A stretch of DNA of 64,000 nt from Caballeronia temeraria (GCF_001544795.2 NZ_FCOI02000007.1:212936-276935); one strand, 5' to 3'; counted from the first letter of the stretch, positions 13,219 through 22,457 are shown. Made by a program: numbers and translations. Notes: generated by a model not told the origin, from the sequence alone.

Positions 13219-13256
13219 AAAGCCTGCATGAGTAAATGCTCATGCAGGCTTTTCGT
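13219..13256 (+). terminator. Rho-independent terminator after rpsU
   Basis: A perfect 14-bp stem (AAAGCCTGCATGAG pairing with CTCATGCAGGCTTT) with a six-base loop TAAATG runs into TTTTCGTGTTT. This is a strong intrinsic terminator for rpsU on the plus strand. Confidence 0.85.
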
Positions 13257-13349
13257 GTTTGGGATTGGATTATTTAAGCGAATGCCCGACTGTGCTGATT
13301 CCGAATCAAAAATCGGAATAGTGGAATGAAGAGAAACAAGCGCAGAAAA

Positions 13350-13386
13350 GCAAAGAGCCCGGCTGAACCGGGCTCTTTGCTTTTTG
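13350..13386. terminator. Bidirectional terminator between rpsU and tRNA-fMet
   Basis: A 13-bp perfect stem (GCAAAGAGCCCGG / CCGGGCTCTTTGC) with loop CTGAA. T-rich tracts lie on both sides: TTTTTG on the plus strand, TTTTCTG on the minus strand. It can end the minus-strand tRNA transcript, 12 bases from the tRNA 3' end, and any readthrough from rpsU. Confidence 0.8.
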
Positions 13387-13391
13387 AAAAC

Positions 13392-13468
<77 letters not shown>

Positions 13469-13507
13469 TCTGAAGAATTAGATTATAGGCCGAACGATCC
13501 ATCGAAG

Positions 13508-15052
13508 TCAAACGTTGTTTGCACTCAATTTCGAGGCCGATTGCGCGCGGGCATTTGCTTCGGCGTTGACCGCCTGCTCCACCGCGCGCTGATGCGCCCG
13601 CGACAGCTTGCCGAGCACGGGCAGGAGCGCCAGCGCGACCGCCGCGCCGCCTGCCGCGAGCCAGCCGAGTCCGAAGAACAGATGCGTATAGAGCGGCAAC
13701 GACTGCAGCGGCTCGAGATTGCCCGACGGCATGCGCGCGAAGTTCGCGACGACGCTGCCGAGATACTGCGACACGCCCGTCGCGACGAAATACGCGCCCA
13801 TCATGAAGCCGCTCATGCGCGCCGGCACATAGCGCGCGATCATCGCGAGGCCGAGGCCCGACACGAGCAGTTCGCCGAGCGAATACATGCCGTAGCCCGC
13901 CACCATGAACCACGACGAGACACGCCCCTCCACCGCATAGCGCCCGCTCAGGCCGAACACGAAGAAGCCGATCGCCACGACGACAAAGCCGAGCGCGTAC
14001 TTCGCCGCTACCGGAATGGCGTGACCGCGCTGCGCCTGTCGCGTGTAGAGGAACGCGAGAATCGGGCTCAACAGCATGATCCAGATCGGATTGAGCGCCT
14101 GGAACTGCGCCGCGCTCCACGTGAACAGCTGCAAACCGCCGATCGCAAACGACGGATCGACGTTGCGCAGCGCGAACAGCGTGAGCGACGTCGACATCTG
14201 CTGATAGAACACGAAGAACAGGATCACCTGCAACGTAAGGATCAGCGCGGCGACGAGACCCGCGCGCTCGCTGCGATCGCACTTCGCGAGCATGTAGCCG
14301 AAGATCGCGAGAATCCCGACGCCCGCCGCGTAGACACACGCGACGGCCACCGCCTTGTGCTGCAGGATGAACACCGTCGATGCCGCCAGCGCGATGCCGC
14401 CCGCCGCCACCGCGAAACCGTGCTTCCAGCGGATCGGCGCGTCGTCCGGCGCGGAACCGATGTGCGCGAGCGTGCGACGCATCACCGCGAAATTGAGCAG
14501 GCCGAGGACCATGCCGCCGCAGCAGACGGCGAACGCGGCGTGCCAGCCCCATTGATCCTTGATCCACGGCGTCGCCAGCATCGAAAAGGTCGAGCCGATG
14601 TTCACCGCCATGTAATAAATCGTGAACGCGCTGTCGAGACGCGCATCATCGCCCTCGTAGATACGGCGCACGAGATTCGCCGCGTTCGATTTGAACAGCC
14701 CGTTGCCGACGACGATCACGCCGAGCGACGCGTACATGAAGCCGAGCGTGTCGACCGGCAGCGCGAGCATCAGATAGCCGAGCGCGAGCACGACCGCGCC
14801 CGCGGTCATGGTGCGGCGCGCGCCGAGCACCTTGTCGCCGATCCAGCCGCCAATCGACGGCGCCGAAAACACGAGCGCCGTGAACGCGCCCCAGGTCAGG
14901 TTGGCGTGCTCGTCGGTGAAACCGATCTTGTCGACCATGAACAGCACGAGCAACGCGGCCATGCCGTAATAGCCGAAGCGCTCCCACATTTCGATCAGAA
15001 AGACGGTCGTGAAGGAGCGCGTCTGCGAGGCGCGGGACGGGTGAGTATGCAT
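13508..15052 (-). CDS. POT/PTR2-family proton-dependent di/tripeptide transporter
   Basis: Inner-membrane oligopeptide:proton symporter of 514 residues. Family signatures include the N-terminal EMWERFGYYGMAALLVLFM (the ExxER-like motif of helix 1), GGWIGDKVLGARRTM in the first cytoplasmic loop and FYQQMSTSLTLFALRNVD. About 14 hydrophobic segments can be counted, as in bacterial Dtp proteins. The ATG at 15052 (MHTHPSRASQ) is preceded by AAGGA nine bases upstream; the longer frame is rejected. Neighbouring genes give no clue to a specific peptide. Confidence 0.92.
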   Translation of the reverse strand: MHTHPSRASQTRSFTTVFLIEMWERFGYYGMAALLVLFMVDKIGFTDEHANLTWGAFTALVFSAPSIGGWIGDKVLGARRTMTAGAVVLALGYLMLALPVDTLGFMYASLGVIVVGNGLFKSNAANLVRRIYEGDDARLDSAFTIYYMAVNIGSTFSMLATPWIKDQWGWHAAFAVCCGGMVLGLLNFAVMRRTLAHIGSAPDDAPIRWKHGFAVAAGGIALAASTVFILQHKAVAVACVYAAGVGILAIFGYMLAKCDRSERAGLVAALILTLQVILFFVFYQQMSTSLTLFALRNVDPSFAIGGLQLFTWSAAQFQALNPIWIMLLSPILAFLYTRQAQRGHAIPVAAKYALGFVVVAIGFFVFGLSGRYAVEGRVSSWFMVAGYGMYSLGELLVSGLGLAMIARYVPARMSGFMMGAYFVATGVSQYLGSVVANFARMPSGNLEPLQSLPLYTHLFFGLGWLAAGGAAVALALLPVLGKLSRAHQRAVEQAVNAEANARAQSASKLSANNV

Positions 15053-15549
15053 CGGAAAAGATCCTTCAAACATCGGTGAGCGAATCGGCCTAATTCGAGA
15101 TGCCGGTCGCATGCAATGAAACGAGCGAAGCGCGCAAATCGCTCCGCAAACCAATCAGATCGCGACGCGAGCGATTACCCGCGACGAACACGCGATTATC
15201 GCAAATCGGAGACATTCAATTGCGTTCGAACAGTGAATTAACGCGAAACGCGGGGCGTTACGATGAAAACCGACCGATGACGCAGGAAACACGGCGATCA
15301 GTATCGGGTAGCCGGCAAGCCGCCGGCGCGCGGCGTAACGTCGCCGGAAGCGCCGGTATCGGGCTTTCATCGCGTGCCGAAAATGGCGTGAGACAAATGA
15401 GCTGCCAGTTTATTGCGGATCGTGAATAGCGTTTTTGTTGTTATTCGTGTCACAGCTTACTCATGAGCAACGCTCGGCGACTTAATGCGCCGTTATTCCT
15501 TATGACTCAATGTAATAATCGGTGCGATTAGTTCGGTTCGATATCGGAT
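15053..15549. other. Intergenic stretch of about 500 bases without a supported gene
   Basis: Between the peptide transporter and the LysE exporter, both on the minus strand. The base composition is visibly less GC-rich than the flanks, especially 15420-15545. The 109-codon plus-strand frame at 15100-15429 has no ribosome binding site and a composition unlike a protein, so I do not call it. The part next to 15052 must hold the promoter of the transporter gene. I see no convincing hairpin, repeat or RNA here. Confidence 0.5.
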
Positions 15550-16182
15550 TCAGGCTGCAGGCCGGCGCACGAAAGCGAGCATGACGCCAAAACCGATCAT
15601 GAGCGCCCCGCTCACGCGGTTGAACCAGGTGAATCCGCGCGCGCCGCGCGACAGCGAACCCAGGCGTGCGCCCAGCGCCGCATAAATAACGATCGCGACG
15701 AGTTCGAGCAGCAGGAAGGTCGCGCCGAGAATCGCGAAGCTCGTCGCGTACGCACTGCGATCGACGAATTGCGGGAAGAACGCGGTGAAGACGAGGATCG
15801 CTTTCGGATTGCCTGCCGCGACCCAGAATTCCTGCTTGGTGAGCCGCGCAAGACTCACCGGGCCGCGCGCCGCGCCCTCTTCCCTGACGACGAGCGCCGG
15901 TCCCGAGCGGATCAGCTTCACGCCGATCCAGACGAGATAAGCGGCGCCGGCGAACTTGATCGCCGTGAAAAGCGTTTGCGACGCGAGCAGCAGCGCGCCG
16001 AGCCCGAGTCCCGCGATGGCGATCATGATCGCGAACGCGACGATCCGCCCGAACGACGCCAGCACCGATGCGCGCACGCCATCACGCGCGCCATTCGACA
16101 GCGACAGCACGTTGTTCGGCCCGAAAGCCATGTTGATGGCGAAGCACGCGGGCAGAAAAATGGAGAACGTCTGGAGCGACAT
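15550..16182 (-). CDS. LysE/RhtB-family amino acid exporter
   Basis: Inner-membrane exporter of 210 residues, normal for the family. It starts MSLQTFSIFLPACFAINMAF and contains the LysE/RhtB motif GPNNVLSLSNGARDGVRAS close to the N-terminus. About six hydrophobic segments follow, including AYLVWIGVKLIRSG and GFTWFNRVSGALMIGFG. Family members export lysine, homoserine, threonine or related compounds; the substrate here is not predictable. The ATG at 16182 is preferred over a GTG 12 codons upstream because the conserved hydrophobic start lies there. Confidence 0.9.
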   Translation of the reverse strand: MSLQTFSIFLPACFAINMAFGPNNVLSLSNGARDGVRASVLASFGRIVAFAIMIAIAGLGLGALLLASQTLFTAIKFAGAAYLVWIGVKLIRSGPALVVREEGAARGPVSLARLTKQEFWVAAGNPKAILVFTAFFPQFVDRSAYATSFAILGATFLLLELVAIVIYAALGARLGSLSRGARGFTWFNRVSGALMIGFGVMLAFVRRPAA

Positions 16183-16248
16183 GGGACACCTGCTGACCGG
16201 CCGAAACGAGACCGTCAAGTTAGCACGCGCCCGACGCCCCCGGAATGG

Positions 16249-17418
16249 TCAGAAACGATGACGGATGCCCGTGCTCAGCATCAACTGATTGCGGCCGCTC
16301 GACGGATCGTTGGTGTTGATCACTGCCGGCGCACCCGACGAAGCGCGCTGATAGACCGACTCCAGATAGACATCCGTGCGCTTGGAGAGCAGATAGTCGA
16401 CCTGCAGCGCGCCCTCGTGCCAGTGCGCGCCGCCGCCGTTGGTGTAGACGTACATCCCCGAAATCTGAATGGCCGGCGTCAGCTTGTAGATGCCGTTGAT
16501 CTCGTAATTGTTGAGCGCGAGCGATGGCACCAGTTCGCCGGTATCGGCATCGGTGACGCCGGAGTTGATCGAGCGGGAGAACGCGCCGCTCAACGTGAAC
16601 TCGCCGAATTCGTAGCTCATGCCGACGCCGTACGTGTTCTGTCGCTGCACGTTCGCGTTGATGACCGTATTGCCCGAGCCGGGCAGCGTCAGCGAATCGT
16701 ACGCGCCGGTCGTCGTGTTGCCGCGCCCGTTGTTGTGCAGATACGCCGCGCCCGCGTTAAACGAGCCCGCCGAATAGCTGGCCCCGACGCTATACGCGCG
16801 ATTGTCAGCAAAGCCGCCCGCCTGATTCGAGAACGCGTAGAGGCCGCCGAAGCTCAGGCCGCCGTAATTCGCGCTGGTGTACTTGACGGAGTTCGACGCG
16901 AGGAACGAGTTGTTCGCGTTGTCGTTGTCGAGCACGTGCGCGAAGGCCGTGCCGCCCGTGTTGCCGGTCAGCGTGAAGGTCTGGAAATAATCGTGGATCG
17001 AATCGTACTGTCGGCCGAACGTGAGCGTGCCGAGCGTATCCGAGCCGATGCCGACATACGTCGGATGATCGTTCAGGCCCTCGCCCGTCGCGACGGACAA
17101 GCCGCGTTCGAGCCGGAAGACCGCCCGCGCGCCGCCGCCCAGATCCTCGGTGCCCTGCAAGCCCCAGTAACTGCCGTCGATGGTGCCGCTCGTCAGACGA
17201 TACTGCGACTTGCCGCCCACGTTGTTCGTGTAGGCGATGCCGGCGTCGAGTTCGCCGTAGAGCTGCACGGAGCTCTGCGCCCAGACCGCCGCGGGAAAGC
17301 TGGCGAGGATCGCGCATAGCGCCATCGGGAATGTCAGCGAGCGGGAGCTGCGCGCGGCGACATGATCGGTCTCGGAAATCGGCAACGCCGCTCGGGACGC
17401 TTGATAGTGGTTCGGCAT
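16249..17418 (-). CDS. OmpC-type general porin with an unusually long N-terminal region
   Basis: Outer-membrane trimeric beta-barrel porin of the Burkholderia Gram-negative porin family. The mature part starts QSSVQLYGELDAGIAYTNN and shows the family phrases WGLQGTEDLGGGARAVFRLE and LGTLTFGRQYDSIHDY, and it ends with the C-terminal phenylalanine (HRF) needed for barrel assembly. Start at 17418 has GGGAG six bases upstream. The signal peptide core (FPMALCAILASFPAAVWA) is preceded by about 38 residues instead of the usual few. Either secretion uses an extended n-region or a later start is used. Confidence 0.88.
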   Translation of the reverse strand: MPNHYQASRAALPISETDHVAARSSRSLTFPMALCAILASFPAAVWAQSSVQLYGELDAGIAYTNNVGGKSQYRLTSGTIDGSYWGLQGTEDLGGGARAVFRLERGLSVATGEGLNDHPTYVGIGSDTLGTLTFGRQYDSIHDYFQTFTLTGNTGGTAFAHVLDNDNANNSFLASNSVKYTSANYGGLSFGGLYAFSNQAGGFADNRAYSVGASYSAGSFNAGAAYLHNNGRGNTTTGAYDSLTLPGSGNTVINANVQRQNTYGVGMSYEFGEFTLSGAFSRSINSGVTDADTGELVPSLALNNYEINGIYKLTPAIQISGMYVYTNGGGAHWHEGALQVDYLLSKRTDVYLESVYQRASSGAPAVINTNDPSSGRNQLMLSTGIRHRF

Positions 17419-17626
17419 GGATGGCTCCCGTATTCTTTTCATGAGGATTTTCAGTTTTGTGACGAGGCTTGTCAGTCAAAAAAAGAAGCCCGATCACATC
17501 TGTGTCCAGGAACCAACGAACGCCCGTATTGCGCGCGTGCGCATCTTGCAGGATCGGCGCGTTTGAGCATAGCCGGTGCGCGGCCACGCTTGCCGCTAGA
17601 ATCGGACGACTTCAGTCAACCCGACC

Positions 17627-18376
17627 ATGCTCATGACTCATCCCATTCGCGCCGTTCTCACCGGCCACACCCGCGGACTCGGCGCCGCGCTCGCCGAACG
17701 CCTCCTCGAGCAAGGCGCCGAAGTGTTCGCGATCTCCCGGCAGCGCAACGGCGAACTCGCCGCGCGCCATCCCGGCAAGTTGCACGAGATCGAACTGGAT
17801 CTCGCCGATCTGTCGAAACTCGGCGAATGGCTGTCGGGCGACGCGCTTTCGCGCTTCGTCTCCGGCGCGCAACGCGTGCTGCTCATCAACAATGCAGGCG
17901 TGCTCGCGCCAGTCGGCGGTCTGGCCGATCAGGATCCGGCCGCCGTCGCGCGCGCGGTCAGCGTCAACGTCGCCGCGCCGCTGATGCTCGCGGCCGCCGT
18001 GTCACGGATAAGCGGGAAATCGACCGATACGCGCATCGCGCATATCTCCAGCGGCGCGGCGCGCAACGCCTATCCCGGATGGAGCATCTACTGCGCGACC
18101 AAGGCGGCGCTCGATCATCACGCGCGCGCGGTCGCGCTCGACGGCAATCCGGCGCTGCGCATTTGCAGCGTCGCGCCGGGCGTCGTGGACACCGACATGC
18201 AGGCCGAGATTCGCGGCACCGATCTCGAACGCTTCCCGATCCGCGAACGCTTCGACACGCTCAAGCGCGACGGTCAGCTCGCGACACCCGAGGCTTCGGC
18301 GCGCAAGGTCGTCGATTATCTGTTGAGCGATGCATTCGGAGACACGCCGACCGCCGATGTCCGCGATCTGAACTGA
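17627..18376 (+). CDS. Short-chain dehydrogenase/reductase
   Basis: A 249-residue NAD(P)-binding classical SDR. The cofactor motif TGHTRGLG lies near residues 12-19, NNAG at about 88-91 and the catalytic Tyr-Lys in YCATK near residue 158. The catalytic serine is in ISSGAAR. It resembles SDRs related to sepiapterin reductase, but the substrate cannot be deduced. It stands alone, convergent with the RNase H-like gene ten bases downstream. Confidence 0.85.
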   Translation: MLMTHPIRAVLTGHTRGLGAALAERLLEQGAEVFAISRQRNGELAARHPGKLHEIELDLADLSKLGEWLSGDALSRFVSGAQRVLLINNAGVLAPVGGLADQDPAAVARAVSVNVAAPLMLAAAVSRISGKSTDTRIAHISSGAARNAYPGWSIYCATKAALDHHARAVALDGNPALRICSVAPGVVDTDMQAEIRGTDLERFPIRERFDTLKRDGQLATPEASARKVVDYLLSDAFGDTPTADVRDLN

Positions 18377-18385
18377 CGAAGCGCG

Positions 18386-19057
18386 TCAGGCCGCTTCGAC
18401 CGCCACGCGCGCCGGGTCGAGCGTTTTGCGCGACAGCGCGTCCGCGCGATCGTTGCGCGCACGCGGAATCCACTGCAGCCGGACATCGCCGATTTGCGCG
18501 ATAAGCACACGCACGCGCGCAGCGTGCTGCGCGAGCGCGCGGATACCCGTGCCGTCCGCGATATTCACGTCGTCGATCACGACGCGGCTGTCGCCGTAGA
18601 TGACCGCGTCCGTCGCGCCCGCGCGCACGGCCGCTTCGAGCACGGCGATCAACGCGAGATATTCCGCCGCGCTGCTGTCGCCCGTGCCGGCTGCTGCGCT
18701 GATTTCGACGCGCTCTCCGAGCGGACCGAGCAGCACGCCGCCTATGCCTAATCGCCCGGGATTCGGCAGCGCGGAGCCGTCGAACCAGCCGCGCCATCCT
18801 GTCGTATCGAACCCCGTTTCGCGCGGCTTTTGCCGCTCGGCGCGCCGGGTTTCGCGCAGGCGCAGCGCATCGGCGTGGCGGATTTGCGTGGCGCGGCGCG
18901 CATCGATCAAATCGCGCAAGGACTGCTCGCCGGCCGCCTTCTGCAACGTCCTGACGAGCGCCGCGTGCTCGGAAATCGCCGCGCCCCTGGCGAGCCGGCG
19001 GCTCTGCATGCGCTCGTTTTTGTAAGCGACGGCCAGCAATTCCTCGAAAGCGATCAT
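18386..19057 (-). CDS. RNase HI-like protein with an N-terminal extension
   Basis: A 223-residue protein whose C-terminal 130 residues form an RNase H fold of the reverse-transcriptase-like (RVT_3) group. The four acidic catalytic positions are visible: Asp in WFDGSALPNPG, Glu in SSAAEYLALI, Asp in YGDSRVV and Asp in RARNDRADALS. The first 90 residues are a charged, Arg/Ala-rich helical region (LARGAAISEHAALVRTLQKA) not found in plain RNase HI, possibly a nucleic-acid binding arm. It is probably an accessory RNA:DNA hybrid nuclease. Start ATG at 19057; a GTG two codons earlier is possible. Confidence 0.8.
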   Translation of the reverse strand: MIAFEELLAVAYKNERMQSRRLARGAAISEHAALVRTLQKAAGEQSLRDLIDARRATQIRHADALRLRETRRAERQKPRETGFDTTGWRGWFDGSALPNPGRLGIGGVLLGPLGERVEISAAAGTGDSSAAEYLALIAVLEAAVRAGATDAVIYGDSRVVIDDVNIADGTGIRALAQHAARVRVLIAQIGDVRLQWIPRARNDRADALSRKTLDPARVAVEAA

Positions 19058-19168
19058 GGGCACCGAACGGATTGAGCGAAGCCCGACTTTAACAGACGTT
19101 CACGACGCGTCATGGGTACGGCCGTTGCTGAAGGGAACACGTCCACAACGGTCAGCAAGGAGCGGATC

Positions 19169-19675
19169 ATGAGTCAACCGATGGAGCCGACTTCGGCAGG
19201 CGCGAAGATCGTCGGCAAGGGCGCGGCGACGGCCGCCGGCCCCGGACCCGACGTGATGGCGGCGAGCACCCTCGACGGCAATTCGGTGCAGAGCAGCGAC
19301 GGCCACGACGTCGGCTCGCTGAAGGAAATCATGCTGGATGTGACGAGCGGACGCATCGCGTATGCGGTGCTGTCGAGCGGCGGGTTTCTCGGCATCGGCG
19401 ACAAGCTGCTTGCCGTGCCGTGGAGCGCGCTCACGCTCGATACGGACCGCCACTGCTTCCGGATCGACGCGACAGCCGAGCAGGTGCGCAATTCGCCGGG
19501 CTTCGACAAGGATTCGTGGCCGTCGATGGCCGATCACGTCTGGGCGAGCACCGTGCATCAGCATTACGGGCGCGAGCCGTACTGGTCGAACGACCGCACG
19601 AGCGACGTCGGCCCGAGCGGCGCGATCCCGCCCGGCGGCGTGGACGCGCCCGAAGCGGGCGGCGTGAAGCTGTAA
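19169..19675 (+). CDS. PRC-barrel domain protein
   Basis: A 168-residue soluble protein with a central PRC-barrel domain (about residues 30-105: DGNSVQSSDGHDVGSLKEIM ... GRIAYAVLSSGGFLGIGDKL), followed by an acidic tail rich in Gly and Pro. PRC-barrel proteins are widespread, with roles ranging from photosystem assembly to RNA processing and stress; here the role is unknown. AAGGAG six bases before the ATG at 19169 fixes the start. Confidence 0.85.
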   Translation: MSQPMEPTSAGAKIVGKGAATAAGPGPDVMAASTLDGNSVQSSDGHDVGSLKEIMLDVTSGRIAYAVLSSGGFLGIGDKLLAVPWSALTLDTDRHCFRIDATAEQVRNSPGFDKDSWPSMADHVWASTVHQHYGREPYWSNDRTSDVGPSGAIPPGGVDAPEAGGVKL

Positions 19676-19730
19676 CAAAGGGGAAATCGCCGCCGATGGG
19701 CGGCACAGATGACGCGCAGCGTGCGCGCGG

Positions 19731-19973
19731 TCAGTCGCGCGGACGCTCTCCGACCTGAGCGTCGACGCCTTCGGTCTCGCCCATCAGCGCACGCAGAACG
19801 TCGCCTGCGAAATCCTCGATGGCGAAGTGCCATTCGAGCGAGCCGACCGGGTAGTCGTTCGGGCTGCACTTGCCCTGCGCGCGGCGAATCGCACCGACCG
19901 AGAGGCTCAACGCGCGCGCGTGTTGAAAGTGCGGATCGTCCGAGTCGAGGAACGGGAATTGATCTTTATCCAT
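19731..19973 (-). CDS. Small hypothetical protein, 80 aa
   Basis: Not recognised. The product MDKDQFPFLDSDDPHFQHAR is acidic, soluble and contains a single cysteine (GKCSPNDYP). The start at 19973 is the first ATG that gives a protein-like sequence; upstream codons look random. It is convergent with the PRC-barrel gene and divergent from the KTSC-like gene, with 85 bases between the two starts. Confidence 0.6.
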   Translation of the reverse strand: MDKDQFPFLDSDDPHFQHARALSLSVGAIRRAQGKCSPNDYPVGSLEWHFAIEDFAGDVLRALMGETEGVDAQVGERPRD

Positions 19974-20058
19974 GACACCCTTAACGGTCCCGGCCGACGA
20001 AACTTTAGGCCTGCCCCGAACGCGCAATCGTTTGCGCGAGTGCAAGTCTGAAGACATC

Positions 20059-20283
20059 ATGCAGCCCTATCGAAATCTCGCCGGCAATTCGGGTGTCGAA
20101 GCTTTCGACATCCTGCGCGACGGCATCAAAGTGCGCTTCGTCAGCGGCGGAACATACTTGTATGACTATCGCGTGCCCGGTCGCACGCGCGTCGAGGAAA
20201 TGAAGCGACTGGCCCGCGCCGGACGCGGACTCAGCACATACATTGCGAAGCTCGGTGCGGAGTATGCCGAAAGATTCGACTAG
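20059..20283 (+). CDS. KTSC-domain-like small protein, 74 aa
   Basis: A 74-residue protein resembling KTSC domains, short beta-rich modules of unknown function. The core NSGVEAFDILRDGIKVRFVS-GGTYLYDYRVPG followed by a basic helix fits the typical KTSC pattern of an Ile/Val-rich strand, a GxxYxY turn and a helix. The family assignment is by pattern recall and tentative. The gene has its own short promoter region and no operon partners. Confidence 0.65.
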   Translation: MQPYRNLAGNSGVEAFDILRDGIKVRFVSGGTYLYDYRVPGRTRVEEMKRLARAGRGLSTYIAKLGAEYAERFD

Positions 20284-20346
20284 CTGCCCGAAGGGGCGAT
20301 TCTACGCGAGATCGAGAAGTTTTCTTCGGACGATTACCTGTCCACG

Positions 20347-21075
20347 TCAACGGACGGTCGGCAAATGCGGCACGTTCTCGTTGACGGCGGTATTGAGTTG
20401 ATGAAGCTGGCGCTGCAGCTTGTTGAGCTGAGATTGTGCGGCGACGCGCTTACCTTCCAGTTGCGCCAGCTCTTTGCGGATCTCCTGCTGCCTGAGCGCA
20501 ACTTCCTGATCGTGCTGGCTGCCACTTTGCACATCGACGCGCACGCGTTCGATCTGCGCTTCCGATTCCGCGATCAGACGCGAGAACTGCTCGTTTTGCG
20601 CTTCGAGATGCGCGCGCCGCATTTCGGCGTCCGCGAGGCGCATTGTGTGCTCGACGAAATGCCGGAACGCCGACTCGGCTGCACCGAGATCGCCGCTTTT
20701 GAGCACACGCCAGACGGCGTCCTGGTTATACAGGACCGCGTAATAGGTCAGCTCGCGCGGATAGAAGAGCAGACTCGCGGAGTAGGCAAAGCTCCGAAAC
20801 GTGCGAAACGTCGTAAGCGAGCCTTGCTCCACCAGCCATTCCGCGAGTTGCGCGGCCTGCAACGCCGCCTTGCCTGGCTGCGGTGCGGGCACACTCGCGG
20901 GTCGCAGCGGCGTCACGCGCGTTGAAGGTTGCGCCGGACCGCTCGCGTCGTCCGGTTCGTCGTCGGTGTTGATATCGGGCGCGGGGAAGTGGTCTGCACC
21001 GTTCGATTTCTGGCGCACCAGAAACGATGGCGCATTGTCGAGCAAGCTCCCTCTTCTGCTCAGAAGGCTTTTCAC
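20347..21075 (-). CDS. Coiled-coil protein, probably DUF2968 family
   Basis: A 242-residue protein with a disordered Pro/Asp-rich N-terminal third. A conserved-looking globular segment follows (residues 75-130: LVEQGSLTTFRTFRSFAYSA, then LTYYAVLYNQDAVWRVLKSG). The C-terminal part is a long coiled coil rich in Gln, Glu and Arg (residues 140-235). The middle segment resembles DUF2968, a family found mainly in Burkholderiaceae; this is from memory and unverified. No cleavable signal peptide is evident. Function unknown. Confidence 0.7.
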   Translation of the reverse strand: MKSLLSRRGSLLDNAPSFLVRQKSNGADHFPAPDINTDDEPDDASGPAQPSTRVTPLRPASVPAPQPGKAALQAAQLAEWLVEQGSLTTFRTFRSFAYSASLLFYPRELTYYAVLYNQDAVWRVLKSGDLGAAESAFRHFVEHTMRLADAEMRRAHLEAQNEQFSRLIAESEAQIERVRVDVQSGSQHDQEVALRQQEIRKELAQLEGKRVAAQSQLNKLQRQLHQLNTAVNENVPHLPTVR

Positions 21076-21372
21076 GTTGGCTCCTGACCAACCCTTTTTC
21101 AGGGCCGGCGTTCATGCAGTGACGTGGATGCAAAAAAAGCAAAAACGTCACAATTGCAATTCGATTCGATGACTGCCGAACTCAACCATTGAGCATGACG
21201 AACGGCTTGGCTCGGTTTCGATCGAATAAATTGTCAAATCAAAGTATAGGCGACACGTCCTGCGGTTCAAACGATGCGAAAAGACGCTAATGTGTTGCGT
21301 CGATTTCACCGGAAGCTGAATGCAGAAAATCGCGCGAATAACATAGCGTCGCGCGAATTGAAACGGTCGGCG

Positions 21373-21945
21373 TTAAGAGTGGCGATAGAACGCCTGGGTT
21401 CCGTCCATTCTCATCTTCGCAATCTGCGCGGCGCGCGCTTTCGACATCAGCGCAACCATGCGCATGATCCTGACGCCCTGAATGCCGGCCGAAATTCCCG
21501 GCGTACTGGCGACGCGCGATTCGAGCGAGCCCATTACGCCGTGCAGATCGGCAACCGGCAACGGAACCACCGGTTCGCGGGCTTCAGCCGCCACTGCTTG
21601 CACCGGCGCGCGGGGCGCTTCGGATTCCGGCCGGTCAATGGCGAATAAATCGGAAAGCGCGGCGGGCGTTTCGACATGCTGCTGGCCTTGCTCGCGACAT
21701 TGAAAAAATTTGTGAAGCAATTCGAGTTGCGAAACCGGTGTGTGTTCGACGCGCCGCGCAACGGCCGCGCAATGTTGCAGTTTCCAGTTTTCGCGCTGAC
21801 TGGTGGATGCAATCAAATCAGCAATGCGCGCGCGAATTTCCGTTTCACGACGCGCAATCAATGCATTCAGCATGTTTGCTTCGTCGTGCGACGATTCGGG
21901 CAGTTGGCTGCGCCATTCCAATAGATCGCTCAATGTGACCGACAT
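21373..21945 (-). CDS. Hypothetical protein, 190 aa
   Basis: Not recognised. The N-terminal half (LSDLLEWRSQLPESSHDEAN ... REN WKLQHCAAVARRVEHTPVSQ) is alpha-helical and soluble. The C-terminal part (GVRIMRMVALMSKARAAQIAKM) is amphipathic and basic. The codon use is somewhat less GC-biased than neighbouring core genes, and the surrounding 21.1-22.1 kb segment is AT-richer, hinting at acquired or fast-evolving DNA. It is separated from the upstream coiled-coil gene by about 300 bases with no recognisable element. Confidence 0.6.
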   Translation of the reverse strand: MSVTLSDLLEWRSQLPESSHDEANMLNALIARRETEIRARIADLIASTSQRENWKLQHCAAVARRVEHTPVSQLELLHKFFQCREQGQQHVETPAALSDLFAIDRPESEAPRAPVQAVAAEAREPVVPLPVADLHGVMGSLESRVASTPGISAGIQGVRIMRMVALMSKARAAQIAKMRMDGTQAFYRHS

Positions 21946-22181
21946 GAGAAGCTCCGAGGTATGCAGTCTTTTACCAAGATTGAGGCAACCCGAAACGGTT
22001 TGGATCGCGGATTGAAATAGCGCCGTGCCCTGATCGCCAGTCGATTATCCTATCCTTTTATCGGCTATTTTTTGTCGCTTAGGACATAAATAAGGACAGT
22101 CCTAATCCCGAGCGGTGCGGCACGGTCGATGCTGACAATCCTGTAAGCGGCGCGGCGGGCGCCGGCTTCCAGGAGATGGAG

Positions 22182-22457
22182 ATGAGAACCACGACCGTGA
22201 TCGCTGGCGCGCTGCTCGCGCTTGCCAGCACAGGTGCGACTTCGCAGGAAATGTCGCGCGATCAGTTGATGCAGCGCCAGCAGCACATGCAGCCAGGCAA
22301 GAACGAGCCCGTGCCGCGTCCGCAGACGGGCGACTCGTCGCAAGGCGGGGTACAGTCCGGCACGTCGGGCGGCGGAACGCTGATGCAGCAGCGCGAACAG
22401 GGCATGTCGCCGGAGCAGTCTCAAGGCTCCAGATCGACCGGGGCGATAAAACAATAA
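22182..22457 (+). CDS. Small secreted Gln/Met-rich protein
   Basis: A 91-residue protein starting MRTTTVIAGALLALASTGAT with a signal peptide that probably ends near SQE. The mature part is hydrophilic and low complexity, rich in Gln, Met, Ser and Gly (QLMQRQQHMQPG, SGGGTLMQQREQGM). It may be periplasmic; no fold is recognised. Two ATGs, at 22176 and 22182, compete. The second is preferred because GGAG lies at proper spacing before it. A terminator follows within 30 bases. Confidence 0.7.
   Translation: MRTTTVIAGALLALASTGATSQEMSRDQLMQRQQHMQPGKNEPVPRPQTGDSSQGGVQSGTSGGGTLMQQREQGMSPEQSQGSRSTGAIKQ

Noticed and set aside
15100..15429. A 109-codon plus-strand frame in the gap between the peptide transporter and LysE genes.
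   Set aside because: Lacks a ribosome binding site, has a composition typical of non-coding DNA (Arg/Ser-rich, no hydrophobic core) and would overlap the transporter promoter.
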